From the NCBI GenBank assembly GCA_017893485.1, contig CM030361.1:304320822-304384821 (forward strand): a stretch of 64,000 bases of DNA. The letters run 5' to 3'. This document shows positions 20,985 through 33,684 of this stretch, in pieces (position 1 is the first letter of the stretch; the number at the start of each line of letters is the position of its first letter). The position numbers were made by a program, and so were the translations under genes. This DNA is from Hemerocallis citrina. Its lineage: Eukaryota > Streptophyta > Magnoliopsida > Asparagales > Asphodelaceae. The notes under the pieces were generated by a model, which did not search any database, was not told the origin of the DNA, and saw only the letters and a list, made by a program, of their open reading frames with translations.

Positions 20985-21692
20985 ATCCTCCCACCTTATA
21001 ACAAAATTTCGTCCTTGAAATTTGCTTAGGCAGTATATAGGACAAAACAAAACCGAACCGGTGAAATAACAAAACAGGGGATTAGAGGAAAATCAACAAA
21101 ATGGTGGCAATGCCAGAATAAGAAAACATGGATATGAATGGAGTGATCAAGAATGATGTTGAATAAAGATTCAATGAATGACAACAAATACAAATGCATG
21201 AAAAGGGAGTAAACAATGCAAGGAAGAGAACAACAAGAGGATCCTAGAACCTGCGGGTTATGGGTCCATCACGCTTCCGCTGCGCTACTCTGATGGTGAA
21301 GCTCCAAGCATCGGACATGTCGTTGCAGATCAAGCGATGCTGATCGACGGACCAGGCAGGAAGGAAAAGAACAGATGACACTGGAATCAAAGGGATATGA
21401 GTATGAAATGAATGAAATCATACCCAACAAGAAATCAATGAATGGAAGAGACAAGGGATAAAAAGAAATGAAGAAACTCAATGTGAAGGGACCAAAGAGG
21501 AAACAAAAGAGACAAGTTTCCAGATTGTTGGTTATCAATTGTTCATGCGATCTCTGTATTGCAAATACTGTCGAGTCAAACCAATATAAACCCAAGTCTG
21601 ACTGATATATCAATCAAAGCTAAATTTACTTTCGTTAGTCACGTTTGACTGATATATTATCCAAACCTAGGCTCTGATACCACTAAAAACCT
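20985..21692 (-). mobile_element. Internal region of a non-autonomous LTR retrotransposon
   Basis: On the minus strand the primer binding site TGGTATCAGAGC (complement at 21671-21682, initiator Met-tRNA type) lies close to the 5' LTR. The polypurine tract GGTGGGAGGAT lies next to the truncated 3' LTR (about 20985-20996). Only about 0.7 kb separates them, and no gag/pol is recognisable. The end just before the polypurine tract (TTTCAAGGACGAAATTTTG) resembles the tail of Ty3/gypsy polyproteins. Confidence 0.65.
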
Positions 21693-24600
21693 TGTCACGC
21701 CCCGCTTCCCAAAAATACGGAATACGAGTACATGACAAAAGCCCAGCGAATGACTAACGTCACCCATAAGCTGTTTAATCGATTAACTCAACAACATAAA
21801 CAATACAGAACAATTGCGCAAGCAATAATAATAATCTCATGAACAAATAATACTTGGAATTAAGCAATATAAATATCCAAATACAATAATAATAATCCAA
21901 CGTCTGGAAACAATAATAAAATCCGGGACATAAGCCCAAAACAATAAAAATCCCAACCCAAAAATAAATACAAGTCTCAGTACATTAAGTCATTTAAAGT
22001 GATAGGCAAATTAAAAGGCAAAAATCTTCAAAATGTTTGTTCTCCAACTCCAGCAGGCAATTCTCCTTCATTACCTGTAAATATTTCATCTAAAAAGAGA
22101 AAAATAATTGTCCTTAGAGCAAGTCATGGATAGCAAGTAGAGAAAGCAGGAAACAATGGAATAACGGTATAACAATGAATCAATAAATCAATAGGAATCA
22201 ATAACATGGGACAATAATCATGATATTCGATGAAATGGCTATAATAATGATGAAATATCAATATCAATAATCAATGATCAATAACGGTAACACTTAGCCA
22301 ATATTCGATATCAATAGGAACAATATGCAGTGTCGATGTAGTGTGATCCTTGAGTCTATAATTATTTTAATCCTAACTAATGTAGCACTTCATGCATCCA
22401 TCCTTTTACTATATGGTTGCTACATACAAACAATTTCGCTTTAGACTTTGTAGTGGGCTCTATAGTTCATGTACTCTTCAACATTAAACATTATTCACCT
22501 TTCGGTGTATGGTACGGTCATCGGCAACGATACAATAAACGATAGATTGGGTTACGGCCATAACCACAATCACCGATAAAACAATAGCCGGAACATTATT
22601 TAGGGAAACACGGGACCCTCCTCCAAGTACAATTCCTATATTGTCCACCACTAAAAGTCAACCCTTAAACCCCGGCTTGTTAATTATTTATCAATGCAAC
22701 AACACAATATGCAATTAAGGAACAAGGGTGAACAATAGTATCAATAAGGAAACAATAGGTTGGTAACATGGATATGACGGTTACAATAGTGACAATAACT
22801 CATTGGAAACATGCAATGCAACATACATTCATTAACTCCTGCAATAATACAACCTAGGAATTATAAGTCCATTTAAAAGTAGTATCTAAAATTCTGGACT
22901 GTAAAACACAGCTGCAGTAAAACGGGCATAACTCTTGCTACAAAACTCGAAATTCGAAAATTCTGGATGTTATTGACAACTAGACATTCGGGGCTACGTT
23001 TCATATTCAGAAAATATTTTATTTTAAGGTCACCTACTAGTTCGAAAACAGCGATCAAAGTTCGGTCAGCAAGCATGTACATTTTTTAGGGTATTATTTC
23101 TTGAACATAAAAATCAATTGAACATGTCAGTATCGATTCTATAGTCAATAAATTGTGTAACTAACATGATAGGTGTCCAAACATGATAAAAAAAGATTAG
23201 ATTACGCTCATATACAAGTCTAACATCAATCAATCACCAAACGATCAAATGACATACAACCTAACGATTGTCTCTACAATAAATTATTTGTATTGTGACT
23301 TGTATGAATAACCCTATTAACAATTCTATATGCATTCATTAAAGATCCAAACTTTAGAGTCAAATTGGCACGATATCAAGAATATTGGGGTTAACTCGTG
23401 TAAACCCACAATAAACTCAACGAAAGGGATAACAAAGGGCAATACGATAACAAAAAGATCTACTTGCAAGAATTTCAATAACACTTGAATTTGATACAAT
23501 TAGCAATTCAAGAGAACGGTGACTTGCCTGTTAGACGATAAAAACGATTACCAAGAATAACGGAATAAGAATTCCGAAGCAACGAACTCACGAACTAAAT
23601 TAACCCACCAACAATACGTGCAATATACGTGCACTTAAAGAACCCAACACACAAACTGACAAACAGCACACAAGAGACAGCAGCAACACCAGCAAGGGAT
23701 ATCAGCAACAGCCAACAAAAGAGATGGCAGCAACGTCAGCCATGGGCTTCGGTGGCCACGGCCAGCGACGGCGGCGACCTGGTGGCGGCGCGACGCGGCG
23801 AACGGCGTTGAGCGGAGTAGGAGGCAGCGCCGGCGATCGGGAGTAGGAACAAGGGGAAAACGATGGGTTTTGGGTTCTGTGGGGCTGTCGACAAGTGGAA
23901 AAGGAGAGGGGAGGTCGGGGGGTTGTGCTGGCGGTGATAGGCGACGAAGGGGGCCGGAGATTGGGTCGGGGAAGACGACGGGAAGGGTGTCGGAGCACGG
24001 GGGTGTGGCCGGAGTTGGGGATGAGCACAGGGGGTCGCCGGAGGTGGGGGTGGTCGGAGCTGGCCGGGGAAGGTGATCAGGTTTTGGGGATTTCTGAACG
24101 GGGAGAGAGAAAGAGGAGAGAGAAACAGAAGGAGAGAGAGAGGGCGTCTAGAGTTTCGATTTGTGTGTCAAAAATTAGGGTTTACGGTAGAGTTGTATTT
24201 ATAGGGTACAATTAGGGTACTGGGTTAATGGTTTATGGTCTAATAAAAGCGGGTTTGGGTCAAGAACACATCAAATTGGATTTTAGGGTTCAATTAGGAG
24301 ATAGATCAAAATCAATCGAGAATGAATAAAAATACTCACAATTAGATAGAAGAAAATAGAATCAACAAACTAGTCCAATCACGAAAAACGAAGGATTCCA
24401 CGAACAAAAATTTAAACCCCAATAAATAAATAAACAATACTAATGAATATAATATAAACTGGGCAAAAAAATAATTTGGGAATCCGCAAGGAAGATATGA
24501 TCTGGTATATTAATAAAATAATCCAATATATGAATTTTAAATAGATAATCATAAAATAACAATTAATTTAAATAATAAATCATACAACAAAAAAATATTC

Positions 24601-24850
24601 GTGTTTAACAATTTTTATTGAAATCACCTAATAATAATAATATATTTGTTTTAAGCTCAAAATAAAAATAGTTGATCAATTAAGACATAGAAGCAGATTA
24701 AAATACAAAATTATCCGAAATAAATATAATTATCGATAGAAAAACACATTAATATAAAATCCCAAAATGATTTTAACAAATAATGAATTTATAAATATCG
24801 AAATACAGCAAAATATACAGAAAATACATATTTACGGAAATGGGGTTACA
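21693..24850 (-). mobile_element. 5' LTR, 3158 bp, of the long-LTR element
   Basis: On the minus strand it runs from TGTAACCCC (24850) to GGGCGTGACA (21693), directly followed by the primer binding site. A TATA box (24196-24203) is followed downstream by GA/CT-rich then GC-rich leader sequence (23600-24170). The long open frames there are GC-rich low-complexity artefacts. A 3 kb LTR flanking under 1 kb of non-coding interior fits a large non-autonomous (LARD-like) element. Confidence 0.65.
24196..24203 (-). promoter_or_regulatory. TATA box of the long LTR
   Basis: TATAAATA on the minus strand sits in CCCTATAAATACAACTC, about 650 bp into the LTR. It is a plausible U3/R boundary signal. Confidence 0.5.
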
Positions 24851-25040
24851 GTTTGTATGGCAGCTTCCTTAGCTACATATTTTGTTGGGAGGATTGGCCT
24901 CCTGGTAATTCAGTAATGTTGTATCTTTCGTTTGTTTTACTTCTTGTAAACATTCAGACTGTATCCCATATATACTATTTCAATAATATTTAGCCTGGCT
25001 GGAGTCGTTAAGATTCTATCCGTTATTTTCAAAAAAAAAT
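24851..25040 (+). mobile_element. Probable 3' end of the interrupted LINE
   Basis: The sequence resuming right of the long LTR reads like an L1 3' end (CTTCTTGTAAACATTCAGACTG...). It terminates in a short A-rich tail (AAAAAAAAATAATAA near 25030-25043). Confidence 0.45.
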
Positions 25041-25316
25041 AATAATTAGGACCATATGCACATTTTCCATATGGTCTAAACCATCAATGAGTTAGTATTG
25101 AAACTTTTACCATTAATGCTACTTCAAATATTCTTTAAAATGCCATATCCATTTTCATAGTACGAAAACATTAATGCCAGCGAACTAGTTAGAACATTAA
25201 ATACTTGTAACAAGTGAATAACAGAACAATTAACAAAAAACAACTTATGTCATATGATGCATGCCAGACGCAAATAAAATTGAAAGTCATAAAAAAGCCT
25301 GGCAATAAATAAGAAC

Positions 25317-26270
25317 CTTGTAATAAGTTAATAAGCCATTCCACAGCGGCTGTTTGCTCAAGACTTTGGGATTCCCCAAGATAACTATGCCATAACGAGC
25401 TCTAGTGAGTGCCACATTCAACCTACTTGGATCATAAAGAAATCCAATACCCTGAAAATGTATTATGAACAATATTTCAGCTTAAAGTCTTAAATGCCAA
25501 AATGCCAAAATGCCAAAGTATGGATCATAAATATAGGTATGGTGGTGGCTGTGAGTGTGTGTAGAATACCTGATGTTCATTGCTCCTCACACACGATAAA
25601 ATAATGTAATCTTTCTCCCGTCCCTGGAAGGAGTCTACACTTGCAACCTGTGACAGAATAATAGAAGTTAGCAGTAAATATATTTCATAACCTGCAATTA
25701 AAGCACAAAAGTCTTGAGCAGAACCTCAATTTCCTTATAAAGTTGTTGCCTGAGAGAGCCATTTCTTGACATGTAATTTACAATATACTCCCTCTGTCCT
25801 TCATATGGTGTTATAACTCCTATCTGCACGATTGAGATTTGAAATAAATGAAACAAAACAAAAAGATAAATAATACAGGCAACTAAATAAGTACTGAAGG
25901 AAACAGAGCATGTTCAAGGGTACCTGACTAGGTATGACACCGCTCCATAAAAATGTAGTTACAATTTTCTCTCTACATTTGCAGCTTCCGTTCTATTCAA
26001 ATAAGATGTTCCACTTGCACTAATCTCTTCTTGTCCCATCTTCAATAAGATATCAAGAGAATCAAAACCAACAGATACATAAACATCTAGCCATAAACTA
26101 AAAAGTTTGATCAGATACCTGAACATGAACATAGGACGATTAGGAACTGGCCACGGAAAATCAATGCCAGATGATTGTCTTCCAACTATAGTCACTCCAT
26201 TTTGAAGGGTACCTTCGTAGAAGCTATTAGAAGGGAACTCAGAAAGGCACAGATGCATTCGGTATTGAAC
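25317..26270 (-). pseudogene. UPF1 helicase pseudogene, block C (C-terminal helicase exons)
   Basis: There are five exons with consensus splice sites. C1 (26119-26270): VQYRMH, then [19 protein letters not shown] and [11 protein letters not shown]2 (25924-26039): [21 protein letters not shown]3 (25725-25823): [20 protein letters not shown] and on. C4 (25570-25647): [19 protein letters not shown] and on. C5 (25317-25451): [20 protein letters not shown]. They cover the helicase motifs of the second RecA domain. C2 carries a 2-bp insertion (VERKL then stop, where the frame should continue through SGVIPSQ). The C-terminal extension exons are absent; LINE sequence follows instead. C3-C5 are in frame and well conserved, so inactivation is fairly recent. 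Confidence 0.88.
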
Positions 26271-27560
26271 CTAGAGTACAGAATATATATTTGCATATTG
26301 CGTCATTTGCATTTTTAAAAGTGACTTGCTGAAAAGGTAACTGGGAAAGCATAGAGAAGAAAAAAAACACATAAGTAGAGGTCATTTCAGCATAGACACA
26401 AACCCCTGCTCAGAAATCACATACCAGGGAATTCCACATTCAAGTTTAGGGAGAAAATAAAAAGTTGACAAAATCCTTATGCATTTGCTACCATCTTGTT
26501 ATTAACATTTTAAGAATTGATACATGGGAACTATATCAAGGAGGAAGAGAGAGGAGGGGGGGGAGGCACCTGGAACTTATAATGCACATGAAAACACTTA
26601 CTATTACTTTTCCAACACTAAACTGGCATTATAAATGGACCATAATATTGCATCCTATTTATACCAGATCTAACGGAAAAAAAGGCATTTGAGAATATGT
26701 TGAGCAAAAGTGGAAAAACCATGGCTCAGTTAAGAAGTCAGTTGCAACTTATGGCCAAAACAAAGAGTAATCAATGGATGATTGAAGACATATAGTGATA
26801 CCAAAGTCTGAACCCTAAAGTTCAATAGAATTGGTTAAATTAAAGAAAACTATCATGGACTTTGCTTGCTTTTTAATATACTACCATGAACTTTCTTCAA
26901 TACCAGCAGCCACCTTGAACTTTGTTTTCACATTTGGTTCTTCTATCTTCCATCAACTGCCCATTAATTTAGCTATGACATGAGTTGCACGTGACTATGT
27001 ACCAAAATGCCCCTCTTTCAATCCTAATAACCGGGATACCAGCATCACTTCACTTGCTTTTGAACTTGCTACAGTTAAGTTTTTCACATATCATGCCTAG
27101 TATGAACTTTCTTTCTAATATTCAGTATATTGTCTACCTTCAGACAGTTGACCTATGTTTAGCTGTCACTTCACCATTATGCTTAGGGTTTTAGCTTATC
27201 TTCGAAAAAATCCATTGCAACTCATTTCTTTTCTCTTTTTTTTCTCTTCACCTATCCCATTCTCTGTTATTTCTTCTCTCTTCTTCTCTCCATTTGGGTA
27301 AACAGGGGGAAAAGAGAACAAATGAGCAAATACAAGATGCATTACATGGGTTCTCTTGAAAACAAGATAGAACCCTGTCGGCTATGGTAAAAGATGGGTA
27401 TTTTAGTTGCTTATGGGAAGCAGGGTATTAAAAATATAAATAGAGGTATCTTGGTCCTAAAAGATGTGATGTCACATTGGCCGACGTTGAAAAAAGTATA
27501 ATAGAGAAAAGAAGTGTTAGGGTGTCACTAATGTTTTTTGCCTTTTTAGAACCATGTGTT
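26271..27560. other. Intron-like / repeat-rich DNA
   Basis: No UPF1 exon is recognisable here, although block B exons would be expected between block C and block A. ACCATGAACTT/AAGTTCATGGT-type repeats occur near 26855-26920 and recur near 27580-27680 and 28440. Confidence 0.4.
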
Positions 27561-27562
27561 AA

Positions 27563-27705
27563 GTGTCAAAATGAATAGTAGAAACTAAGTTCAAGGTAGG
27601 TACGCACATTAAAGATAGTTCATGGTAGTGAATAAACAGGAATCTTTAATATGCGTACCTACCATGAACTTAGTTTCAACTATTCAATATACATATTTTG
27701 ACACT
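27563..27705. repeat. Inverted repeat (foldback), arms about 55 bp
   Basis: GTCAAAATGAATAGT...ACTAAGTTCAAGGTAGGTACGC is mirrored by GCGTACCTACCATGAACTTAGT...TTTTGACA around a short loop. It is probably an end of an unidentified foldback element. Confidence 0.6.
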
Positions 27706-27713
27706 TTACAAAG

Positions 27714-28246
27714 CATGGGTACCTGAGTAACTAGCCGTACCCAGTAACTAGCCGTACCCGTACTAGGTAAAATACAGGGTACTTGTACTACCCATCAGCA
27801 TGGGTACCGTACCGGTACGACAGACAAGTATTGGGGTTTTTTTTAAACTAACCTTATTGGGTTTGAAAAATAACAGTCCGACTCATACCCAATTATTAAA
27901 AAAAACTTTGTTAATGTACTTTTGTATGGATTATGAAGTATGCCATATTTTGTAACTTAGACATGACTAAGAGTAAAACTTTTGTTACGATTAGATGACT
28001 TATTTTCAATAGTTCAAAAGTTTAATGTTGAATGCATTTTGGATTTTTTTGAAAAGTATGGATTCTCTTTTATGTTGATTTGAGTAATTGAATATATTAA
28101 ATTATAATTTAAATTTGTATTTAAAATAATATAGCCGTACCCCCATACCCTACTTTTTACACGTTTACCATATCCTCGTCCCCGTACCCATACCTGTACC
28201 CGTATCTATGCTACATACCGTACCCGTACCTGTACCCGTATCTATG
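27714..28246. mobile_element. hAT-like MITE rich in GTACCCGTAC repeats (533 bp)
   Basis: The ends CATGGGTACC and GTACCCGTATCTATG are imperfect inverted repeats. The flanks TTACAAAG (27706-27713) and CTACATAG (28247-28254) match at 6 of 8 bases, as for a decayed hAT duplication. Subterminal (A/C)CCGTACC repeats and a direct repeat of CGTATCTATGCTACAT near 28201 and 28238 are present. Confidence 0.5.
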
Positions 28247-28704
28247 CTACATAGGCAGCAATTAAACTTAATGGCAGTAATTTAAAAGAAAGTGTAGTAA
28301 ATGGCAGTTTTATGTAATTTATCCAAATACCAAAGACAGACCTGAAGCTGCTAATATAAGAACAAGGCCGTTTTGTCATCTTAAAAAGTGTAAGAATGGG
28401 AAATAATTTCAATTATGAAAGTTCATGCTTTCACACGGTAAGCACATATTAAAGACAGTTCATGATAACAAGGTTCTAACTGTCTTGAGTTTGATGCATG
28501 AAGATTTTTCATAATGGATGGATGTCAACTGCAAAGTAAACGTAGTGTCATGCCAGGTAAAAATATGTATCCTACATATAACATTCACAAAATGTCACAA
28601 ATATGGTCTCCCTGATTCAAATAGTACCTAAAACCAAAATGTCGAAATCTATAAACCAACATGCAAAATATAGAAACTAAAACTAGTCTACATATGGTGG
28701 TGGA

Positions 28705-29845
28705 GGATGAAAAAAAGACGACACAGTTGGTGGTCTCATTCCTTTGCAGTTTATCGAAAGGGAAAAAGATGCCGTTTCGGGGGGAGAAGTGAGTTCGGGA
28801 AAGTTTCGTTCCTATGGAAAGGAGTGACGAAACATGGTCAGATTTTCCACACAAATACCAGCTGCAGGATAGGAAACGGAAGGGACACCAGATTTTTGAG
28901 GGACAAGTGGTGCGGTGATAGATCACTCAGCAATCTGTTCCTGGAAGCAGCTGCAAACACGATCAACAACGACTCGCCGGTGGCGGATGTTTGGCGTAAC
29001 GAAAGACTCATGCTTACTGTTGTCCAAGGTTTATCACAGGATGACTTGAAGCAGTTTGAATGTCTCAACAAGTTTATTCAGACAGAAGGTCGCTACACTA
29101 AGGAAGTCGAGGATGAAAGAATTTGGAACCTTAATGCCTCCAAAATGTTTTCGGTAGCATCTATGTACAAGTGGCTTAATGATGGGGGACTCAGAAGTAA
29201 GGAAGCAAGCATTATTTGGAGTATCAAGGCGCCTCTCAAAGTCAAGGTTTTTATCTGGCTTGTCATGAATGATACGATTATGTCAAAGACGAATTTACGG
29301 AAAAAGAATATGCAAATTGATGTTACCTGTCCTAGCTATCGTAGTGCTGACGAGGATTCTACTCATCACATGTCCTAAGGCCGTTCTGGCCTGGGGGGTG
29401 GTCAGTAGAAGTTTTGGTTGTATTGAGGGTCAGTCGGGACGTTTGGGGATACTAGAGGGTAGATTTAATCAGGAAAGATGATAGAAATGCCTGGGATATT
29501 GCTGCGGCAGCAGTCATGTGGGGTCTATGGCTAGATCATAACGACTTGTGTTTCCGTAATATTATTTATAGATTTCCTGCAACAATGAATAATTTTTTCC
29601 TCTTCATTACTGATTGGACAGGCTATGCGGGCACAAAAAAAGGCTGTGTATGGATCAGAAAGAGTAGACGCGGATCGGAGCAGGAGGAGGGGCACACATC
29701 CCGGTGTTGGAGGGGTGTATTAGATTATGTACCTTTTTATGTAGTTCTCTTTATGACTTAGTTTCTTTTGTACTCGATGTTTTGTTCGAACCTTGGTTAG
29801 GTTCATGATGGCTTGTAATGGATCTTAAAAAATTTTAAAAATTAT
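28705..29845 (+). pseudogene. L1-type LINE C-terminal fragment (zf-RVT domain)
   Basis: The plus-strand frame 28707-29378 is the domain downstream of the RT in plant L1 elements. It contains SFLWKGVTKHGQIFHTN, IGNGRDTRFLRDKWCGD, an IWNLNASKMFSVASMYKWL block and IIWSIKAPLKVKVFIWLV. It ends before the zinc-binding cysteines; later segments (29380-29700, LAWGVVSR, MWGLWLDHNDLCFRN) continue in shifted frames. It lies between UPF1 blocks A and C, where block B would belong. It may be the missing 3' part of a LINE like the one at 19640, or a separate insertion. Confidence 0.8.
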
Positions 29846-30903
29846 GGAAATTTAACAATGTCAGTTCATATTCGAAAACAAATAAAGAAGGGGGAAATAG
29901 AATACGTGGCGAAATTATAAATAAACCATATCATAAAACATGGACAGTGACACCATAAATGAATATGTAATAAACAAAATTAGTAAACAGAGAGTAAACA
30001 TCAACAACTAATCTTTTGGATCAGGCACACCAATCCTTCTCTTCATAACACTTAAAAGGTCATTTCCTCGGTACAATTAACAACCATCACATTCTTCTAA
30101 GCTGCCCTTTCACCAAATCCATTTACATCTCCCTAAACTTCTTTGATCTACTACAATATTTTTTAACCGCTTCCATGTTTCTTTATTGCGCATGCCATGC
30201 CATCTTAACTACTCTCTCTCATTTATCATCAATTAGAGCTACCGCTAGATCCAGAGATGCAACTAAAAGAAAAGATCATGCATGGGAAAAACGGAATATG
30301 AAGATCAACAATCTCGAAGTCATCACCTTTAACCCAGTTGAACTTATCTTCTCAGATAGCTGGTCAACGGCCACATTGCTTGGCGCACATACCAAGACCT
30401 GAAAAACTCAATAATCAATTATGACACACATGAATGTCCATGCATAAGATAAGCTCTGTCAGCCAAAAGTAATTTACCTGCCCCTGGCCTTGTTTAGCCA
30501 TGTGATATGCAATTGCTGCAGATGTGACTGTTTTTCCTGTGCCAGGAGGGCCTTGTATTAAACTAATTGGCTTCTGAAGGAAACTCTTAACAGCAAAAAC
30601 CTGCACATTAAACACTTAATCTGAGAAAAGTAATCAATCTGATAACCTAGAGACAAGTCAGAATTATGCCTAAAGAGGTATATTTTTATCTAAAGGACTA
30701 TCGATCATCCTAGCATCAAACAAGGAATAAGCCTATATGCAGTCTACAGTTAATCTATTTATAAAGAAAAAAGAACAGCACAACTAAAATAATGTGGCAG
30801 AAAAGAATAGAATCTCAGGATGAATGAATAATTGAGAAGATAAGGAAAATCCCATGAATAATTGAACAAAGGATTTTAAAAAATACTATGATTTGACCGG
30901 TCC

Positions 30904-30910
<7 letters not shown>

Positions 30911-30967
<57 letters not shown>
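30911..30967. repeat. (TA)n microsatellite
   Basis: An uninterrupted TA tract inside an intron of the UPF1 pseudogene. Confidence 0.9.
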
Positions 30968-30969
<2 letters not shown>

Positions 30970-31874
30970 CTTGATAAACTGTGACCACTCAGAAAGATGA
31001 GAAAAAAATATTCCATGCCTGTGATAGGAAACAAACAGGAAAAGGTGCACAACAGAATGCATAGTCATCACTATAGCGATGAATAACAAAAGAGAAAAAG
31101 GTGAATGACAAAATGCATAGTCCGGTCATGGAGGTCGGGAGGTGCTTATAACAATGCACGATAGAAAGAAACAAACAACAATTTCTCTTACATTTTAATA
31201 TTGTAAAGTGCTTATAAATTTGTTTATAATCCATAACCATTAAGTTCAATGACTGAATCCATCACCCCCAAACAATATATAAGTATGAACTTTTAAAGTA
31301 TAGATTTGTATGCATTTCTAACCCCTTACAGACACCAAGAAATGCACGCTTAAATGTAATTATCCTGAGGTGTAGAATCAGTAACACCTTCATATTTTCA
31401 TTCGGAGACAGCCTCTCTACACATGATTTTTGAAATTTGATTAATTCGAAAGCCAATATTAGTTTCAATAAATTTAAAGCTAATGTTCCAAATAATATGA
31501 TATGCACTCATACCCAAGATGTTAACACTTAACCACATTTCAACTGCTGTACCTAAGTAAGCAATAAGACAAAATGGGGGAAAGTCATATAATAATTTTT
31601 TTAAAAGAAATGGATATGCCATGTGTACATGACCAATCAAATAACATAACTTCCAAACAATATTACCTGGGATACATTTAGTTCAGGAAGGCCTGGAGGA
31701 GCACCAAAGCGGCAAGGAAGTGTGTTACGGATGACTTGTAGTTCAACTTCATGCCCCAAGAGGTGATGATATATATATCTGTAAGATGAAAATAAATAAT
31801 TCAGGTAGATAAAAAATAATCAGCAGCTGCCACATATTTCCAGAATTTCCATCAAACATTGATTACAACTAACC

Positions 31875-31965
31875 TACCATTATATTAATTTTTTTTTTTT
31901 GCTAAAGCAGCCTACCATTATATTAATTTTTTTTGCTAAAGCAGCCTACCATTATATTGATAACC
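31875..31965. repeat. Tandem duplication of about 40 bp
   Basis: The unit CTACCATTATATTAATTTTT...GCTAAAGCAGC is repeated twice and partly a third time. It lies in an intron of the UPF1 pseudogene. Confidence 0.7.
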
Positions 31966-32478
31966 GATTTTAATTTTTTAATACTCTCTTTGTTTGTTTG
32001 GGGGGTTCACAGGTACATTATGAAGGCTTAAGTTAATTGGCAGTAGAGAGTGTATATCACTTGCAAGCAACACTACAAAAAATATGAACTTCAGAAGTAT
32101 GCTTTAAACTATCCCGATGAGTGTGAAGGATCACAAAATAAGCTCACCCACTAACATTTGTTTCGTCCACTGCAAAAATTTTCATTGCTCCTTGCATTCG
32201 ATCAAAGCTTGTACTCTTTCAAACAAAATCTACATTGAATCCATGATTCACATCAACAGGAACTCCCTGGTAACACAGGAAAAAATGTGAACATGCAATT
32301 CTTCAAAGAAAATGTAAACAACATCAGATCATGTACAATAATCCTACTTGACTTGCACGAAGTTCAGGTGCTACTTCCTCCTGAGCAGTTAGCTTGATCT
32401 GAATAATTAAAGATGATGTTAGGGGAAATAATAAATAAAAAAGATACCACAGAAAAACTCACATAGTTACAAACTAAG

Positions 32479-32728
32479 GGGGTGTATGGTAGCTTGCAAA
32501 TGCAAATTGCAATTACGTTTGCAAGTGAAAAGTAGAAATTTCCCTCCAAAGCTTATTAAAATAATTACCAAAAATCCTTTACTTTCAAGATATCCTCTAT
32601 TTAATAAGTTACAATCATTATTTCCCTCCAAAACTTAAGAGGCTATTTTGGTAATTGTGTTAACAAGTTTTGGAGGGAAAAATTAAATTTCCACTTGCAA
32701 ATGCAATTGCATACCAAGCCCCCACCCT
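32479..32728. mobile_element. Small TIR element in a UPF1-pseudogene intron
   Basis: The ends GGGGGTGTATGGTAGCTTGC and (complement) GGGGGCTTGGTATGC are imperfect inverted repeats. Internal arms TTGCAAATGCAAATTGC and CCCTCCAAA...TTTGGAGGG are also inverted. TAA precedes the left end; the right flank does not repeat it. Probably PIF/Harbinger-like. Confidence 0.45.
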
Positions 32729-33684
32729 AGATAGTATAATCTGACTTTAATTATAATTTAGAAATAACTTCGAGTTCACCAATCCAAGTAACTATAGAAA
32801 CTTTTGACATGTGAACACTGTTTTAAGTGTTGTAGGGCAGATGTTAGGTCATAGAATGAGAATATTAATCTATATATAAAATATAATTGTAAAAGGCAAG
32901 ATACTATCAACCTAATAAACATTATTCTCATGCATAGCAGTTCAAATACAAAACTATATGAATAGAGGACAGACAAATGGTGTAATAAAATTATATTTAA
33001 CTCGATAATTAATTTCCCATATACCATGACAATTCGGACTTGCTAATTAAGTTTTAAACCCACAACATTTCATTCAAAAAGGTGAAAATTAGAGGGAGTA
33101 AGGGAGAGAGAGATCAATAGACTGTGAAGAGAGGGAGAGGGAGTCAAGGAGGTACAACTGAGAGATAAACCAAGAGATTCTGTAGCATCAGTATCTTGGT
33201 CTGAAATTGATGATCCTAAAGTTGGGATCACGTGTCTTCGTTGTTAAAGATGTGTTGGGAATTATAGCAGATGGAAAAGGATAATCAAGTATGGGAGAAT
33301 CAACGGAAAGGATCAGGGGTATAAGTTTAGTTTGAATGAGTCGGTATGGTCTAATTTATGAAAACAAAAACAAAATCCAAAAGAGACTCCACATAAGCCA
33401 ATAACACCATATATTGGGAGATGTTTGCACTTGTTACCTCGAAACAATGTGGAAAGCATAATTGACACACACTGTTTAGTTCTCCAAACCAAAAACAAAA
33501 AAACAGCAAATATTTAAAACAAGATATGCATGCATCATACATGCAAACTGGTTACCGATATATCACAACACAATTTAAAGAAGCATACCACATGTCCCAC
33601 AGACTGCCATGCAGGATGTGCTGCATCCCCTGAATATCGTAGGCGTAACTCATCTCCCGGAACAAGCCTTAGTTCATTGTCATC

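Larger units (their letters stand above)
30327..33684 (-). pseudogene. UPF1 helicase pseudogene, block A (domain 1B/1C to motif Ia exons)
   Basis: There are six exons with good splice sites. A1 (33589-33684): ELRLVPGDELRLRYSGDA. A2 (32348-32398): IKLTAQEEVAPELRASQ. A3 (32148-32266): GVPVDVNHGFNVDFV, stop, KSTSFDRMQGAMKIFAVDE. A4 (31667-31778): [19 protein letters not shown] and on. A5 (30478-30600): the Walker A exon, [17 protein letters not shown]6 (30327-30398): [20 protein letters not shown]. Exon phases join correctly. A3 has an in-frame TGA (32219-32221) where UPF1 has Trp (FVWKS), so the full protein cannot be made. The zinc-knuckle/CH-domain exons expected upstream (right) are not visible. 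UPF1 is the ATP-dependent RNA helicase of nonsense-mediated mRNA decay. Confidence 0.9.

Noticed and set aside
23629..24215. Open frames of about 100 aa on both strands
   Set aside because: GC-rich part of the 3158-bp LTR; Pro/Arg/Gly-rich with no conserved motif.
25317..33684. A working UPF1 gene
   Set aside because: In-frame stop in A3, frameshift in C2, middle exons missing from their position, and N- and C-terminal exons absent.
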